DNA of 64,000 nucleotides from contig NC_063049.1 of the NCBI RefSeq assembly GCF_018812025.1, positions 6,199,013 through 6,263,012 on the forward strand, given 5' to 3'. The DNA is from Megalobrama amblycephala. Lineage: Eukaryota; Chordata; Actinopteri; Cypriniformes; Xenocyprididae. A program made the position numbers and the translations under genes. The first letter of the stretch is position 1, and every line of letters starts with the position of its first letter. Positions 1 to 12,613 of the stretch are shown here, piece by piece. The notes under the pieces are model-generated. The model ran no database searches. It was not told the DNA's origin and saw only the letters and a program-made list of their open reading frames with translations.

Positions 1-1130
1 TCCCTTCAGAGATACATTCATATGAACCCCAATTTAATATTTGTATTATTCTTCCTATATTTGGCGAACAGTGAGCTTGTGCTGGTGCAGTATTTTCTCT
101 GCTGGCGCGTCTGTTCTCCTCTTTGTGTCCGTATTCAGCGTGTGCCTGTGTTAATGTCTTGTTGACAGGCTTAGTAAATATTTCCTGACATTTTGGGAAA
201 TTATTACAAAGCAGTTTGTTTGCAAGCCCAGAATAAAGATCAAAATAAAACTAAAAAACCTTTAAATTTATGACCAGTGGAGTACTGCATCTGTATTTTT
301 GATCATGAACTCACGCGCGCCATATAACTAAACATTTGAAATGAATTATTAAGATTTAAAGTTTGTCTGTAAAGTACACCAAGAAACTGGCTTTATAAAA
401 CATTATTTAACGCATGATTAATTGGATGTTAATTCTATGAGGATTTTGTGTTATTTTTCAAAGACCTAATAAATTCTTATAAATATTAAACGTAGGCTAA
501 TGAAAACTACAAAGCTCGAGCATACGAATAAGTAAGAAAATAAATAGTAAATAAGGAAAATAAAATTTTCAAAGACCAAGAACAGCTTAGGCCTACCTCA
601 AGATGATTTTTCAGATTAGATGTTGAATCCTTTGAAGCCGATAGAAGTTTTGTTGCAGGTAAACATAGCTTGCATTGCGCTACGATGTTACTGTACGTCC
701 TTTTTCATGTTTATAAGTAAAACTGTCTTTGAATTTCCACTAGAGAAATGCGTCATGCCCTGTTTTCCCGTCCATTATTTGCGTGCGATCTCATGTCTGC
801 ACTCTGCAGGTTGCTGCTAATATCTGAACAGGCTGCGAGCGTTTTTTTTTTTTTTTTTTTTTCTTTAAACAGAGTCGGAGAATCATCAGCATTGTCTCGT
901 TGGTTAAAAATCCTCAAACAGCTTATGTTAATAGCCTATTAAATGAAATAAATAACATTAAAATTCAAAGTAATCCCTTTGGTAATCTAAAATACTTTTT
1001 GAATGTAACTATAATTTGATTACCATCTATTTAAAATGTAACTAACAAAATACAGTTACTCAAATTTTGTTATTTAAATACGTAACGTCGTTACATGTAT
1101 TTCGTTACTCTCCAGCCCTGTGGGTAACTA
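1..1130. other. Non-coding, AT-rich stretch
   Basis: I see no credible coding exon here. A T run lies near 843-862. From about 955 to 1125 the sequence resembles a degraded teleost dispersed repeat, with several variants of a GTAACT/GTTAC word and an ending that reads like CCAGCCCTG. It probably lies in or beyond the large ptgfrn intron. Confidence 0.5.
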
Positions 1131-2586
1131 GCTAACATCTGCCAACAAGGCTTTAAAAACACAAGCTAACATACTAGAAGGAGGCTCAATCTATCAGAGC
1201 CTATAACTCCTACAGCTTACGCAATATAGCTGTTGTGGCAGTGATCAATGCTGAAGGGAGCTAACAGAACCAAACTGAAAGTAAGGTTCCCTACACTCAA
1301 CCTGAGTGTGCAATCCATCAGGTGATGCACTCATTGAAACACCAAAAAACCTTAAACAAGGGTGGTACAAAATAGTCACCATGCTCTTAAACAGAGCTTA
1401 AACGCAAGCCTACTACTTATGAGAACAGGTGCTAACCTGTGCCAGCACTAGGAGTAAGCTCACACATGTGTAGGGCAAAAACTAGAACCCAAAGCAAACA
1501 TAACGCTTTGTTATTCATACATGCTATCCTGAAAACGATAAATGCTCTCACCAGACAGAAAAAAACATCTGTACTGAACCCTTGAGAACGGGAGCTAAGA
1601 TAAGCTAACACTGTAACCTCAAACTTGAATGCTAATTCAAGGGGCTCAGGGGAATGACAAATTCATAGCATGAATCAAGTTGTAGAAAGTGGGGCCTAGC
1701 AACACAGCATAAACTTATCTAAGCAAAGATAAGGGCCTACCACCTGAGACAACTGCATCAAGGAGGCTAATGTCAGCCTACTACCTTAGCTGTTATCTTA
1801 CAGCCATTGCACCTACACTACTAACTAAGGGGGAATAGGCGTATGGCCTAACAACTCTCACAGGAGGAGGCCAGAACTAGGAACTATACAACCTAACAAG
1901 GGATAGTAATGATAAAGGGTGAATTATAACAATAAACACCTAATCCTAGTCCTAGCCTAGGCCACTAAGCTGTGGGCCTGCAAGGTCACACAAAGCAAAG
2001 AGAAGAGGAAATTTAAGCAAAGCAAAGCTCAACAAGCAAACAATGTCAGGCAGCCGAGAGGCCGACACTAGACATAGATCTAACTGAAGTAACGAGTGCT
2101 AACTGAAACCTACTCTAGTTAAAACCAGAGAAGCTAATCTATAAAAAGGTGGCTAAGAGGCGGCCATTTTGTGGCCTGCACAATTATCATTCTAGCCAAC
2201 CTAACAAACTTCAGTTTTGCCCAAAAAAAACCCTATTTACTTTTTCCGACTACATGCTCAGGAAAAACTATACAGAAAAAACAAGATCAACATATTTTGA
2301 AATATAAATATAGACCCAGCTTACCTTCCTGTGGCTCGAAGACTGAAGACTTCTCTTTTTCCACAAGGAAGGATGGAATCTAGGGTTCTTTTGAAGCCTA
2401 AAAGAGCCTCTTTCACTATCAAGCTAGAAGGCGAGCCTTCAGAAAAATATTCATCATGGGCCCAGCTGTCAGCCTGACTGTTAAGAAGTGCCTGAGCACG
2501 TTATACAGCGAATCCAAAACACAGGAGGCGGAGGAAGAAGGGGCGAGGGCGGGTGTAAAGTCGCCCTTGCAAAGAGAGGGAATCGA
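1131..2586. other. Non-coding stretch, possibly the flank of the DIRS-like element
   Basis: There is no coding exon that I can support. The plus strand is rich in A and in the words GCTAAC and CTAACA, which recur throughout, giving a compositional block that ends where the gag remnant starts. It may be the non-coding part of the same DIRS-like element, but I cannot show its boundaries. Confidence 0.35.
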
Positions 2587-3661
2587 TTACCGACGCTGCT
2601 GGTGTCTGTGATTGATCACCTCTCTTAAATCCTGCTTCTTCCTCCTCGAGTCCCGCCATCTCTGGGACTTGCTATGAGGAGGAGGCACCCGAGCAGCCAC
2701 GCTGCACCTCTGGCCCTGTCTCTGAGCCTCAGCTTGAGACGGACCAAAACCTCCTGGCTGTCTGGGCCCAGGTTCGGACCTGAGCGGGATGCAGGTTCTA
2801 AACGCTGCAGAGCGCGCCTTTGCCTCCCTGAACTTTCCAACCACCGCCTCGATGGAGGTGCCGAAAAGTTCAGAGGGTGACACTGGGGCATCGAGGAGAA
2901 AGCCCTTCTCTTTCTCCCCGATGTCCGCCAGGTTTAACCACAGATGTCTCTCCGTGGCCACCATCGATATTCCAATCGACTAGACGGTTTGTTTAGTGGC
3001 CCGGAGAGCGAGATCTGTGGTGTGGTGCAGCTCTTCTATCGCCTCAGGGGACAAACCCTGCCCCTGGTCCAGATCCTTCAGCAGGTCGGCCTGGTAGGCT
3101 TGTAACACCGCCATAGTGTGTAGAGCCGCACCGGCCTGACCTTCTGCCATGAATGCCAGATGCCAGCGAGATGTAACTTTAAGGGGCTTAGTCGGCAGGA
3201 ACGGAACTTTCAGTGTTGGCACCCTCCCTGTGCCGAGATAGTTCGCAAATGTCTCGTCAATAGGGGGCATCGACACATACCCATCTGGCTCAATCCCTCA
3301 ACATCAGCGAAATTCGCGTGCTGATGTCGATGAATACGAGCCGAATACGGGTTCTTCCATGCCTTCTCGATCTCAACATGAAGATCGGGAAGGAATGGAA
3401 GGCTCACGGGAGCTGCAGGGCCATGGCCGGAAAGGAACCGCTTGTCAAGCTAGAAGTGCGCTCCATAACCTCCAGCAGCTCAGCATACTCGGGGCAGGGA
3501 GGCTTAGAAGAACCAGCAGGCTCACCTGCTTCTTCTTCAACCGCCATCTCCTGCTCTCTGGGGCTAGCAGCCAGAAGAGCACTCGCTGCTGGATCCGATG
3601 ACTTCAAAGAAAGCACGTCATTGTCATCCAGTAACTCATCCCCGCCAGCCGCTGGGGGCTG
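2587..3661 (-). pseudogene. DIRS-like retroelement gag remnant
   Basis: Minus-strand fragments read in order 3616-3404, 3407-3210, 3276-2980 and 2964-2587. They match the gag-like protein carried by DIRS-type retroelements in fish genomes, with recognisable blocks such as PPIDETFANYL, LHTMAVLQAYQADLLKDL, TDLALRATKQ and VATERHLWLNL. The last two fragments share a frame and are separated by a single stop codon at 2980-2982. The earlier blocks are in other frames, so at least one frameshift is also present. No reverse transcriptase or tyrosine recombinase was found nearby. The family assignment rests on recognition of these blocks, not on a search. Confidence 0.7.
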
Positions 3662-4185
3662 AGAAAGATTAACGCCTCTTTCAAACTACACAGTGAGCTC
3701 CACCTGCGAGCCCCATGATTTCAGCTGCCGCTCTGCCTCAGCACAAGCGGGGCTAGAACCACCAGGCACAGATGTCGATGCCTCTTCCCTCCAGAAGAGT
3801 GTCAGACGAGAACACAGTTAACACAGACAGCACCCTTAAGCACTGTCCGTGCGTGCTCCTCGACCAGACAGAAAACGCACAGGTTGCGTGTGTCCTCGGG
3901 TGTCAAAAACCTAGGACACGGGTCAATACACTTCCTGAAACGTTTGTCAGACATGATAGTAAATATTCATTACCAGATTCGATTGCAATAGCGATCAGAC
4001 ACAACAGTCCCGAAAGACGAAAAGATGCTGACTGATTCTCTAGGCGCTCCTTATATACTTCCGGGTCGCACTATGATGATGTCATAGGCTGTTGCCGGCC
4101 AATAGGATTGGAGAGATTTGATACTTGGCTTTCAGACATCGGTTGACGTGTGACGTTCCCCATATGCAGTCAACGCAGTGTAGAG

Positions 4186-4203
4186 TTCCCTTTCGAAAGG
4201 GAA
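4186..4203. repeat. 18-bp perfect palindrome at the edge of the DIRS-like remnant
   Basis: The sequence TTCCCTTTCGAAAGGGAA is a perfect palindrome. A CCCTTTCGAAAGGG core is typical of sequence next to DIRS-like copies in cyprinids, so this probably marks the original end region of the element whose gag lies at 2587-3661. Only one copy is present in the window. Confidence 0.5.
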
Positions 4204-4214
4204 ATGAACATTCA

Positions 4215-5380
4215 ATTCACAGGCAACAGCTCTGGTAGACATTCCTGCAGTCAGCATGCCAATTGCACACTCCCTCAAAACTTGTGACATCTGTGGCATT
4301 GTGCTGTGTGATAAAACTGCACATTTTAGAGTGGCCTTTTATTATGGCCAGTTTAAGGCACATCTGTGCAATAATCGTGCTGTCTAATCAGCATCTTGAT
4401 ATGCCACACCTTTGAGGTGGTTGGATTATCTTGGCAAAGGAGAAGTGCTCACTAACACAGATTTAGACAGATTTAGATTTGAGAGAAATAGGTCTTTTGT
4501 GTACATAGAAAAAGTCTTAGATCTTTGAGTTCAACTCATGAAAAATGGGGGCAAAAACAAAAGTGTTGCGTTTATAATTTTGTTCAGTGTAGTTTGTGAA
4601 TAGCCAATATGGCAATTTACTAATGTAAGTTATGTGTAAATGAAACCGCACATAGATCTGACCAATTTATTCACTCTGAGACACACAAAACTTGTAGGAT
4701 TCATATTTAAACAATCTTTTTGCGGTTTAATATTCACAGAAAAACTTACCATTCACAATCATCAGCTTGATCTTGTTGATCCTCGAAATGAAAGTGAAAC
4801 CAGTCATGTTCATCCTCTGAGGCAAATCCTTTTAAAATTATTCCTCACCGCATCTCAAAACGATGAAAAGCATATGAAACTGACTAAACTTGATGCATTT
4901 TTCTAAGCTGATGCATCGCGGGCGTTCACTCTCTATTGCATTTATCACCTCAGAATTTGCGTCTGAACAGCGCTTGCGCTTCGTGGGTGTGCTCGAATTA
5001 GTGGATAATGAGCCGACTCGCCAACGTCTGACATGTCTCTATTTTCATACAGACTAGATAAACAGAGAATACTTGTTTTCAATTTGACTTACATGATTTA
5101 AAACCTGACATTTCAATGTTTCTTTAGACATATTTCTCATTTTTGTGTCATTAGTATTCACCAAGTTACAGTTCATTTTCTGAGGACTATCAGAATTGAC
5201 TTCATTCAGAGAGAGACTGTGGGTCGCGCATCATGTTAGTTTCCGTTTTTTAGCAAAAAGCACAACATATTGTTTTTACACTGAGTGTACACAAATAAAA
5301 GAAGACATTTGACAGATTAGAATGTGTATAAGTCTTAATTGTATGTCCAAAATGAATGGAGTATTTTGAGTCTCTTTCAC
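4215..5380. repeat. Dispersed fish repeats, no gene
   Basis: Roughly 4215-4592 is a recognisable teleost dispersed repeat ending in TTTTGTTCAGTGTA; I cannot name its family. A second repeat follows. Its segment at about 4674-4743, with TTTAATATTCACAGA, recurs in diverged form at 44344-44405 inside the CD2-like gene. No host exon was seen. Confidence 0.45.
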
Positions 5381-5442
5381 AATGAAGAAAAAAAGCAAGG
5401 TGGTATCGCCGGCGCGACCGCCGATTCGAGGGGTTAACTGTC

Positions 5443-5778
5443 TGTAACAGAGTTCAGATATAAGGAGGAAAGAGGACAGGGTCGGCTTTTGACCACTGGC
5501 TGTTTATTTAGTGAAATAATAAAATTAACAACAGAATGGTGTGCAGACAGGCACAAAACAGTCAAAAATAATCCACAATTCACTCCAGCATGAACAGCCA
5601 GTAGTCCTTCTCTCTCTCGCTGGCTCCTGTTTCTCCTGGCGTTAAATACTCTCTCCACGCCAATTACTGAAACAAGAGACAGGTGTTTGTTATTTGCGCC
5701 TAATCCACTCAGTCACTGCGCGTCTCCTCCTTCTCTCTCCCGTTGCAGATTCTGCTGAACCACGCCCCCCTTGCTACA
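5443..5778 (-). mobile_element. Solo LTR, Gypsy-type, nested in the decayed Gypsy element
   Basis: A 336-bp block begins TGTAACAG and ends TTGCTACA on the plus strand. Read on the minus strand it runs TGTAGCAA...CTGTTACA and contains an AATAAA signal near its 3' end, as an LTR should. It is flanked by a 5-bp direct repeat CTGTC at 5438-5442 and 5779-5783, the target duplication of an LTR element. No internal region is present, so it is the product of LTR-LTR recombination. Confidence 0.85.
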
Positions 5779-7497
5779 CTGTCTTACTCCCCCATGGTTT
5801 TCCAAGCATTCGTTAATGATGTGCTGAGAGACATGGTCAATCAGTTCATATATGTCTACCTGGATGACATATTGATATTTTCCTCTTCTCTCCAGGAACA
5901 TGTTCAGCATGTCAGTGCTCCAGAGGCTGCTGGGCTTTTTGTCAAGGCGGAGAAGTGTGTGTTCCATGCAAAGTCTGTCATTTTTGGGGTACATCATCTC
6001 ATCCGAGGGAATGCGCATGGATCCCGATAAGGTTAAGGCTGTAGTGGATTGGCCAACCCCAGATACCCTTAAGGCCCTGCAGAGGTTTTTGGGGTTCACC
6101 AATTTCTACCAGCGTTTTATTCGCAATTTTAGCCAACTAGTAGCCGCTCCTCCACCAGAACAATGTTCAGGTGGTCCAGTGCAGTCGAAGCTGCATTCAC
6201 CAATCTCAAGAGCCGCTTTGTTTCAGCTCCAATTCTTATAGCCCCTGATCCTACACGTCAGTTAGTGGTGGAGGTCGATGCATCAGAGGTGGGGGTAGGC
6301 ACAGTTTTTTCCCAGTACTCTTCCTCTGACGACAAGTTGCACCATTGCGTGTTTTTCTCTCATTGTTTGTCGTATGCTGAACGTAATTATGAAATTGGTA
6401 ACAGAGAGTTGCTGGCAGTCAAGTTAGTGCTGGAGGAGTGGCGTCATTGGTTAGAGGATTCGGGGGTACCCTTTATTGTCTGGACCAACCATAAGAACCT
6501 CGAGTATATTAGATCCGCCAAACAACTCAACTCCGGGTAGGCTCGGTGGGCACTTTTTTCTGTCATTTTGACTTTTCCCTTTCCTACAATCCGGGTTCGA
6601 AGAACATCAAATCTGATGCTTTGTCTCATATTTTTAACCATTCCGAGTGCCTGTCCACTCCCAAGTGTATAAAACCTGAGAGACTGTACACTCACATGGG
6701 AGGTCCAGTCAAAGGTCCACACGGCCTCTGTCCGGTTGCCCACCAGGTCATTTATTTGTGCTGGAGGAATTACAGTCTGACATTATTCGGTGGGATCATT
6801 GTTCCAACGTGGCTTGCCATCCCGGAGTGAATCATACCATCTTTCTTGTTAAACAGCGATTCTGGTGGCGTTCCATGGCTTGTGACATCTGGGGTTTTGT
6901 TTTGGCCTGCTCAGTTTGTGCTCATGGTAAGACTTCCAATCAACCCCCGGAAGGGTTACTTCCACCGCTGTCTGTCCCTTTGAGACCCTGGTCCCACATT
7001 GCACTCAATTTTGTCACTGCCCTCCCACCCTCAAAGGGCAATACGATCGTTTTGACCGTAGTGGACCAGTTCTTGAAGGCAGCCCATTTCATTCCCTTGC
7101 CCAAATTACCCTATGCAAAGGAGACAGCAGTTACTGTTGTTGATCATGTCTTTCGCATTCATGGCCTCCCGATGGAGGGCGTTGTCTCCGACAGGGAACC
7201 CCAGTTTTGTCATTTACTGGGGGTGAGTGTCAGTCTGTTTTCTGGTTGTTGTCCTTAGAGCAACGGCCAAACTGAGCGGGCCAACCAGGACTTAAAGAGA
7301 GTGTTGTGATGTTTGGTGTTACAGAATCCATCCTCCTGGAGCCAGCAACTCTGATAGGTTGAGTACGTACATAACAAATTACCAGTGTTGTCCACAGGCC
7401 TCTCTCTGTGTGAGTGATACTTAGGTTAACAGCCTTTGTCCAGAGGTGCCGTCACACTTAGAGAAGAGCAAGAGAGACTCTCCTGTTGAAGAGACTC

Positions 7498-7585
7498 TCC
7501 TCTCTTCTCCTCTCCTCTCCTCTCCTCTCCTCTCCTCTCCTCTCCTCTCCTCTCCTCTCCTCTCCTCTCCTCTCCTCTCCTCTCG
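7498..7585. repeat. CCTCT pentanucleotide microsatellite
   Basis: About 17 tandem TCTCC units lie within the integrase C-terminal region of the Gypsy remnant. Open frames on both strands here only translate the repeat and are not genes. Confidence 0.95.
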
Positions 7586-7843
7586 AAGCCTCCAGTCTAC
7601 GTTGGTCAAAAAGTGTGGCTTTCTTCAAAGAATATTCCTCTCTGCTCCAATTGTAATAAACTAGCCTCCAAATTCATCGGCCCATTTACTGTCACTAAAA
7701 TTCTTAGCTTAGTGGCAGTCCGCCTCAAACTTCCTCTAGCGTACAGGAGAATTCAACCCTTTTTCATGTCTCTACATTGAAACCAATAAATCTGCCTGCC
7801 CCGGTTTCTCTTCCTGTCTTTTTGTGGATTCAGTCTGGATTAG

Positions 7844-9358
7844 TAGGGCTGGGAATCGATTCCAAAAAGAATCGAGTCCTCGATTCCGAAAAAAGCCCTA
7901 AAAAAGTTTATATGTGTAAAGGCCTAGGATTTTCCCCCTTCTGGTCTATGTATCCCTGCCTCTGCTGAATTATTTTTATCCCCTTTATCCCAGTGGAAAA
8001 GTATAAAATATACATGGTTTTATTGTTATCCAATTTGTTGGCCTTAAAACATTTTAAACATTCATATATGTACACCAGGGGAATTCTCGGGGGAGCATAC
8101 CCCCGTACCCCCCTGGCAAACTAAATTTTCTGTCCTCTGTAATTATGAAACCCATGGCCAGCTTATATCTAATGAAATATGAAGTAAATGTGCATTTCTC
8201 CAAATGTGCGCACTTTTGGACTAAAAGTTTATGTGTATGCAGTGTGATCAAAAATAAATGGGACCAAACGCGATTGAATGTAAAGGTTTGTATATCGTTA
8301 TTCTATTAATAATACCAATTGATATTGCATTTCTATCAGAAAGTCATTAAGAATTATATTTATTAGATAGCTTAGATATTTGCAACACTACAATGACACT
8401 ATGTTGCAAACATCTAAGCTATCTAATACTTCAAATCTCAAGGTTAAATTTTTTTTTTTTTTTCTGTAACAGCTGCCAAAAATAGTATATAGCTCCACTG
8501 TGGTTTAAAAAAAAAAAAAAAAAGTAAACTTTTCAAAACATCCCCCCCCCTCTGTTTTTTTTCACAAATCGCACCCTGTATATGTTTGTAAATAGAATCT
8601 ACCTATATGTATATGGTGAACATTTTCCTAGTCTTTACACTGTGTGTCTACTGTCTATACCTGACGCAGGAAGCATGACGTGACAAATCCCCTAAATGCC
8701 TCGTTCTAATTATGACCAAGCAGCAGTCGCAATATGTCTAATAGGAAGGACAAATGGATTTGCAACGGTCGCTTTGCATGCCCGGTGTAGAGAGTTACAG
8801 AGCGGTCACACTAGACTTTGAACGTGCAATTTTTTTTTCGGATGCTGTAATGGTCGTGATATGACGTCACGGTCTTTTTTAGAAACATGAATTCAACACA
8901 TAACTTAAAGTAATACATTTAAAATGTAAAAATATAGAACCTACTCGACTTTACTGCAAAAATATAGTTCTTTTAATTCAGCCAAGAGGTCATGCCGTGA
9001 CGAATCGATCTTCTACTGGTCGCAGGTCTTCACGTGATGCGAATTCGCAGGTCAGAGTTCACCAAATTTGAACTTTGGAACGCAGCAAAACGTGAAATTT
9101 TTCGTGCGAGCTTGCGATTCCGGTCTGACGCATTCGCATGCGTTTGAATGGAAGTCAATGGAACGAAAAGTGCAGTGTGACCGCACCTTTACTTGCTGTG
9201 TGGCACAGTAAGACGCGACAATGTTAGACACGGTGGTGGCATAACATTTTTTTTAAAATAACAGTGAGGAATCGATTCTTGGAATCGATTCTTTCGATTC
9301 CAGAAACAGGAATCGGAATCAGAATCGATTCCAAAAAATCCGGAATCGAACAGCCCTA
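7844..9358. mobile_element. Non-autonomous hAT-type element (1515 bp)
   Basis: The element starts TAGGGCTGGGAATCGATTCC and ends GGAATCGAACAGCCCTA, giving imperfect terminal inverted repeats. It is flanked by an exact 8-bp direct repeat TGGATTAG at 7836-7843 and 9359-9366. An 8-bp duplication and TAGGGCTG-type ends are diagnostic of the hAT superfamily. No transposase is encoded. The AATCGATTC word is repeated at both ends as subterminal repeats. It sits inside the 3' LTR region of the Gypsy remnant, so it is younger than that element. Confidence 0.9.
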
Positions 9359-9366
9359 TGGATTAG

Positions 9367-9529
9367 TCTTGGAGGAACACGGTTGCCCATTGCATCACTG
9401 CAATGCCAAGAGAGATGTTTATCTGCACATGCTTCATCTGACTCTTGCCTTCTCTCTGCCTTAGACTTTTCTAAATAAATTGTTGTATTTCACATTTGCT
9501 ACTGAATCCTCCTTTGTGTTCGTAACATG
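9367..9529 (+). mobile_element. 3' end of the decayed Gypsy element
   Basis: This resumes the sequence broken by the hAT insertion at 7836-7843. It contains an AATAAA signal at about 9474 and ends GTGTTCGTAACA, as a Gypsy LTR end would. A matching 5' LTR was not found, so the element is 5'-truncated. Confidence 0.6.
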
Positions 9530-9870
9530 CTTAACTAATATATAAACTAGTAATTAATTATTTACTCATTCACAATTATTTATGTTTAACTAATGCATAA
9601 TTCAGGACCCTTAAAATGTAAAGTTAATCATAAATTACTAGTGTGTTACTAATGCTTAATTGTGAACAAGTTAATCATTAATTAATGCTTAATTAATGCA
9701 TTATTAATGCATATAGGTCATTTTGCTACAATTTTTGCTTGAAAATGTTAAACATATATAATCATTTGTGTAATTCACAACCTTGTTACACTTGTGGTGT
9801 TCCCAGTCAAAAATTTCTTATAAATCTCTCATTATGCTATATTATCACCAAATATTAGATTCAATATTTT
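9530..9870. other. AT-rich stretch with TTAATGCTTAAT words
   Basis: Non-coding. Variants of TTAATTAATGC and AATGCTTAATT recur at 9590-9715, an irregular short-period repeat. No gene is seen. Confidence 0.5.
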
Positions 9871-10146
9871 TGTTAACTTGTCTACTTGTTTTCTTTCATT
9901 TAGGACTGGTTTTGTATTTCTTTTTACATCTGATTAATCATAGGCCTCATTTTTTTGAGAGTAGGTACCTAATTTTTTGAGTGAAAAAAAAAAAAAAAAC
10001 ATTATGTATGAATAATTTTCACAATATTAAAGAAATTATGAAGAAAAATTGCAACGTTTATCATGCTAGTGTGCTTTAATGTTTAATCAGGAAGTTTGCT
10101 TTGAAATGCTTTTATTTTAGTACAAAATAAACTGGGTACTGACCCA

Positions 10147-10406
10147 TCCTTCAATAACAACCGGCCTGCGAATCAGTCATTGAATGCATTTAGGTTGAAG
10201 AAGCAGTCGTCAGTAAAATGACGGGAACACAGAGCACAAGGTTCGGGTTTCAAGTTTTCCCTGGTGACATCACAATGAAACAGCCTAAGATTTGTTTTAC
10301 AAACGACTCGTTTAATTGATTCAGAGTCGACTTTTACTTTTGAGAGACAATAACTAATAAACGGTGCACTTTCAGATTTAAAATTGTGCAGGATGTTTTC
10401 ATTCAC
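10147..10406 (-). pseudogene. THAP-domain remnant, copy 1
   Basis: The minus-strand translation holds CALCSRHFTDDCFF, the C-terminal half of the C2CH zinc-binding THAP domain (C-x2-H, then F). A stop codon then falls just before the part that reads GRLLL and SVPSLF, equivalent to the terminal AVPTxF-like THAP motif. THAP domains occur in P-element-like transposases and in host proteins derived from them. Given the second copy at 39889-40074, this is probably a transposon remnant rather than a host gene. Confidence 0.55.
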
Positions 10407-10578
10407 TTAGAGCTATGTTACACACTACATGAAAGGTTATTTTCAAAAATCCTTAATAGGGGCACTTTAAAAATGTCCCCACAAAGATAATACATGTAAT
10501 TTTTAACCTTGTGGGGACATTTTTTGGTCCCCATGAGGAAAACAGCTTATAAATCATACTAAGTAATGTTTTGCTGTG

Positions 10579-10609
<31 letters not shown>

Positions 10610-12150
10610 TTGATAGTGCAGGGGGCAATTAATATCTAATAAATTTTTAATAAAATAAAATAAAAATTTAAAGCACTTAATGACATTTTCCCATTTTCCA
10701 TGACCTAATCTAAAGTAAGAACTAATTACTCCCAATAACCATATTAAAAAAACTCCTTTACTACTGGTTTAAAATACATATTACTTATATGGTTAATAAG
10801 TTGTTAACAAAGCTTAAAAAAATAGTTTTATGAGGTATTTAAACAATAATTATTTGTTAATTACAGTAACAATCTTTTTGTCTACTTGTTTTCTTTCATT
10901 TAGGACTGGTTTTGTATTTCTTTTTACATCTGATTAATCATAGGCCTCAGTTTTTGAGAGTAGGAATAGTTAAAGGTGCTACAGAGGATCTTTTCGTCGA
11001 CTGAGAAACCAAAGACTGTTAGTGAGTTTTTTAAATAAGCGCATGCGTAACAACCCCCCTCCTTCACAGCTCATTTCGAGGGAACGCCTCTCAAAACTCA
11101 TGCACACTCAAAAAAATGATTCTTGCCACTATTTGAAATTAAGCAAAAAAATCTAATAAAACATAGTTAAAAACTAATAAAAATACCTATTATTATTATT
11201 CCAAATTACTTTTATACAACATGAATGAAATGGATACAAGACCAACCTGATCAAATTACATAAACTATACTTAATTTGTTGCCATAAGGCGCAAATGCAA
11301 GTGTTGCGCATGCTCACTGAAGTCGGAGTTCAAAAAACAACAACTGAAGGCACAATGGCGATCTACTGTCTGACTCAGCGAAAAGGAAGATTTGGATGAA
11401 GAGATGTGGATGTTTTACAAGATAAGATGTGTTTATTAATGATTTAAACTTAAACAATAACCATTTTTATGTTTATTCTATTTTGTTTTCTTAGTTTTAG
11501 CGTGAAGGCACATTTTTGCTAAAGCGAATTGACCGTTATTAACTTTTATTTTAGGTCTTCTCATCTGTAAAAGCAGTAATACTGTATATGTAACTGTGAT
11601 CATTTTAAGATAACGTTATGCTGTCGACTTGACGGTGCACCGTGCATCATATTCGCATTTAGATAGATTACGCATTATTATTATAATTACTTTTTTAATA
11701 ACAGTTTCGTCATTTCAGCATTCTTTGCTAACGTTATGCTTTGCAAATAAGCCAAAATGTTGCTCAAACACACTTCATTATTGTAACTTATACGTTATCT
11801 ACGTTAATGAATACGTTATCTATATATTATTGTCTTACAAGTATTTGTAAATTTGATCATTTCGAGATATGTATTCAACTGACTGTGTACTTTTACAAGT
11901 ATATAACTTATATAAATACCTGCTTTGTCATCTCGATGTGCATTTTACTCTGCTTGAAATATAGTTTTGAAATATACCAAAACATTGACAGAGTGTGTTT
12001 GTCATTCAAATATAAACTAAAAAAAAAAAAAAAAAAAATCCTGTTAAAAGTCGTGTCCATGAAAGGGAACATGAATTATTTTCAAGTCGTAATTTCATTA
12101 AAAATATATAAATAATAATAATAAAGTTTATGTCATCTTTACTATTTCAG

Positions 12151-12613
12151 AAACCTCATCAGTGGGACAATAACTCAATTATGGTATGTGTAATATGTTT
12201 TCATATTTCTTGTATTAAAACTAAAATGTACTTGTTTCATTTCTTTGTAAAATTGTTGATGTCGATTTTCTGATTTTTGACTTTCAGATATGTGAGTTTT
12301 GTGGAAACGTAAAGTGTGTGGAAGAAGCATCACAGAAGTATCCAGTATGTTTAAGTAATTGAAACATTCTAAGATTAAACTTGGACATTTTGAGGAGATA
12401 TTCAGTCAATCTGTTCACAGTAAATTAAGTAAGTGTTTTTGTTATTTACATTTACATTACATTTTTTTTTGTAAATTACTATAGTTTCCTCTACAGTAGG
12501 CCTCCATCTCTTCCTTCTTTCTTTTTTCCTCTCAGATAAAAGCAGAATTAATGCGGATAACGACTGTGCCACTTCTGTCAACGTTCATAGCAGCTGGACA
12601 GATACACTGTTGA
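12151..12613 (+). other. Chain of three exon-like segments inside the copy-1 insert
   Basis: Three short open segments at 12151-12183, 12288-12344 and 12536-12613 are each preceded by a pyrimidine tract and CAG; the first two are followed by GTATGT. They join in phase 0 and end at TGA. The middle one reads ICEFCGNVKCVEEASQKYP, with a CxxC pair. I do not recognise the product. It may be a fragment of a transposon gene or of a captured host gene, or chance. Confidence 0.25.

Larger units (their letters stand above)
5398..7760 (+). pseudogene. Decayed Ty3/Gypsy pol (RT-RNase H-integrase)
   Basis: Plus-strand fragments give, in order, the end of reverse transcriptase (YLDDILIF near 5853-5880), RNase H ([12 protein letters not shown] near 6265-6300, then the NRELLAVKL block), and integrase (HHCC-type region near 6830-6935, core from about 6990, SDREPQF near 7187-7208). 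The reading frame shifts several times and stop codons interrupt the integrase end. The first catalytic Asp of integrase reads Asn (IALNFV), and the Gly usual after SDR is Glu. A CCTCT microsatellite interrupts the C-terminal part, and a solo LTR splits the RT region upstream. This copy cannot make a working polyprotein. Confidence 0.85.

Noticed and set aside
620..942. Short open frames around the T run
   Set aside because: No start context, domain or splice evidence; the homopolymer keeps the frame open.
7498..7585. Regular repeats resembling a CRISPR array
   Set aside because: Simple microsatellite without spacers, in a vertebrate genome.
7421..7664. Open frames over the CCTCT repeat
   Set aside because: A pentanucleotide repeat stays open in several frames by composition; no protein features.
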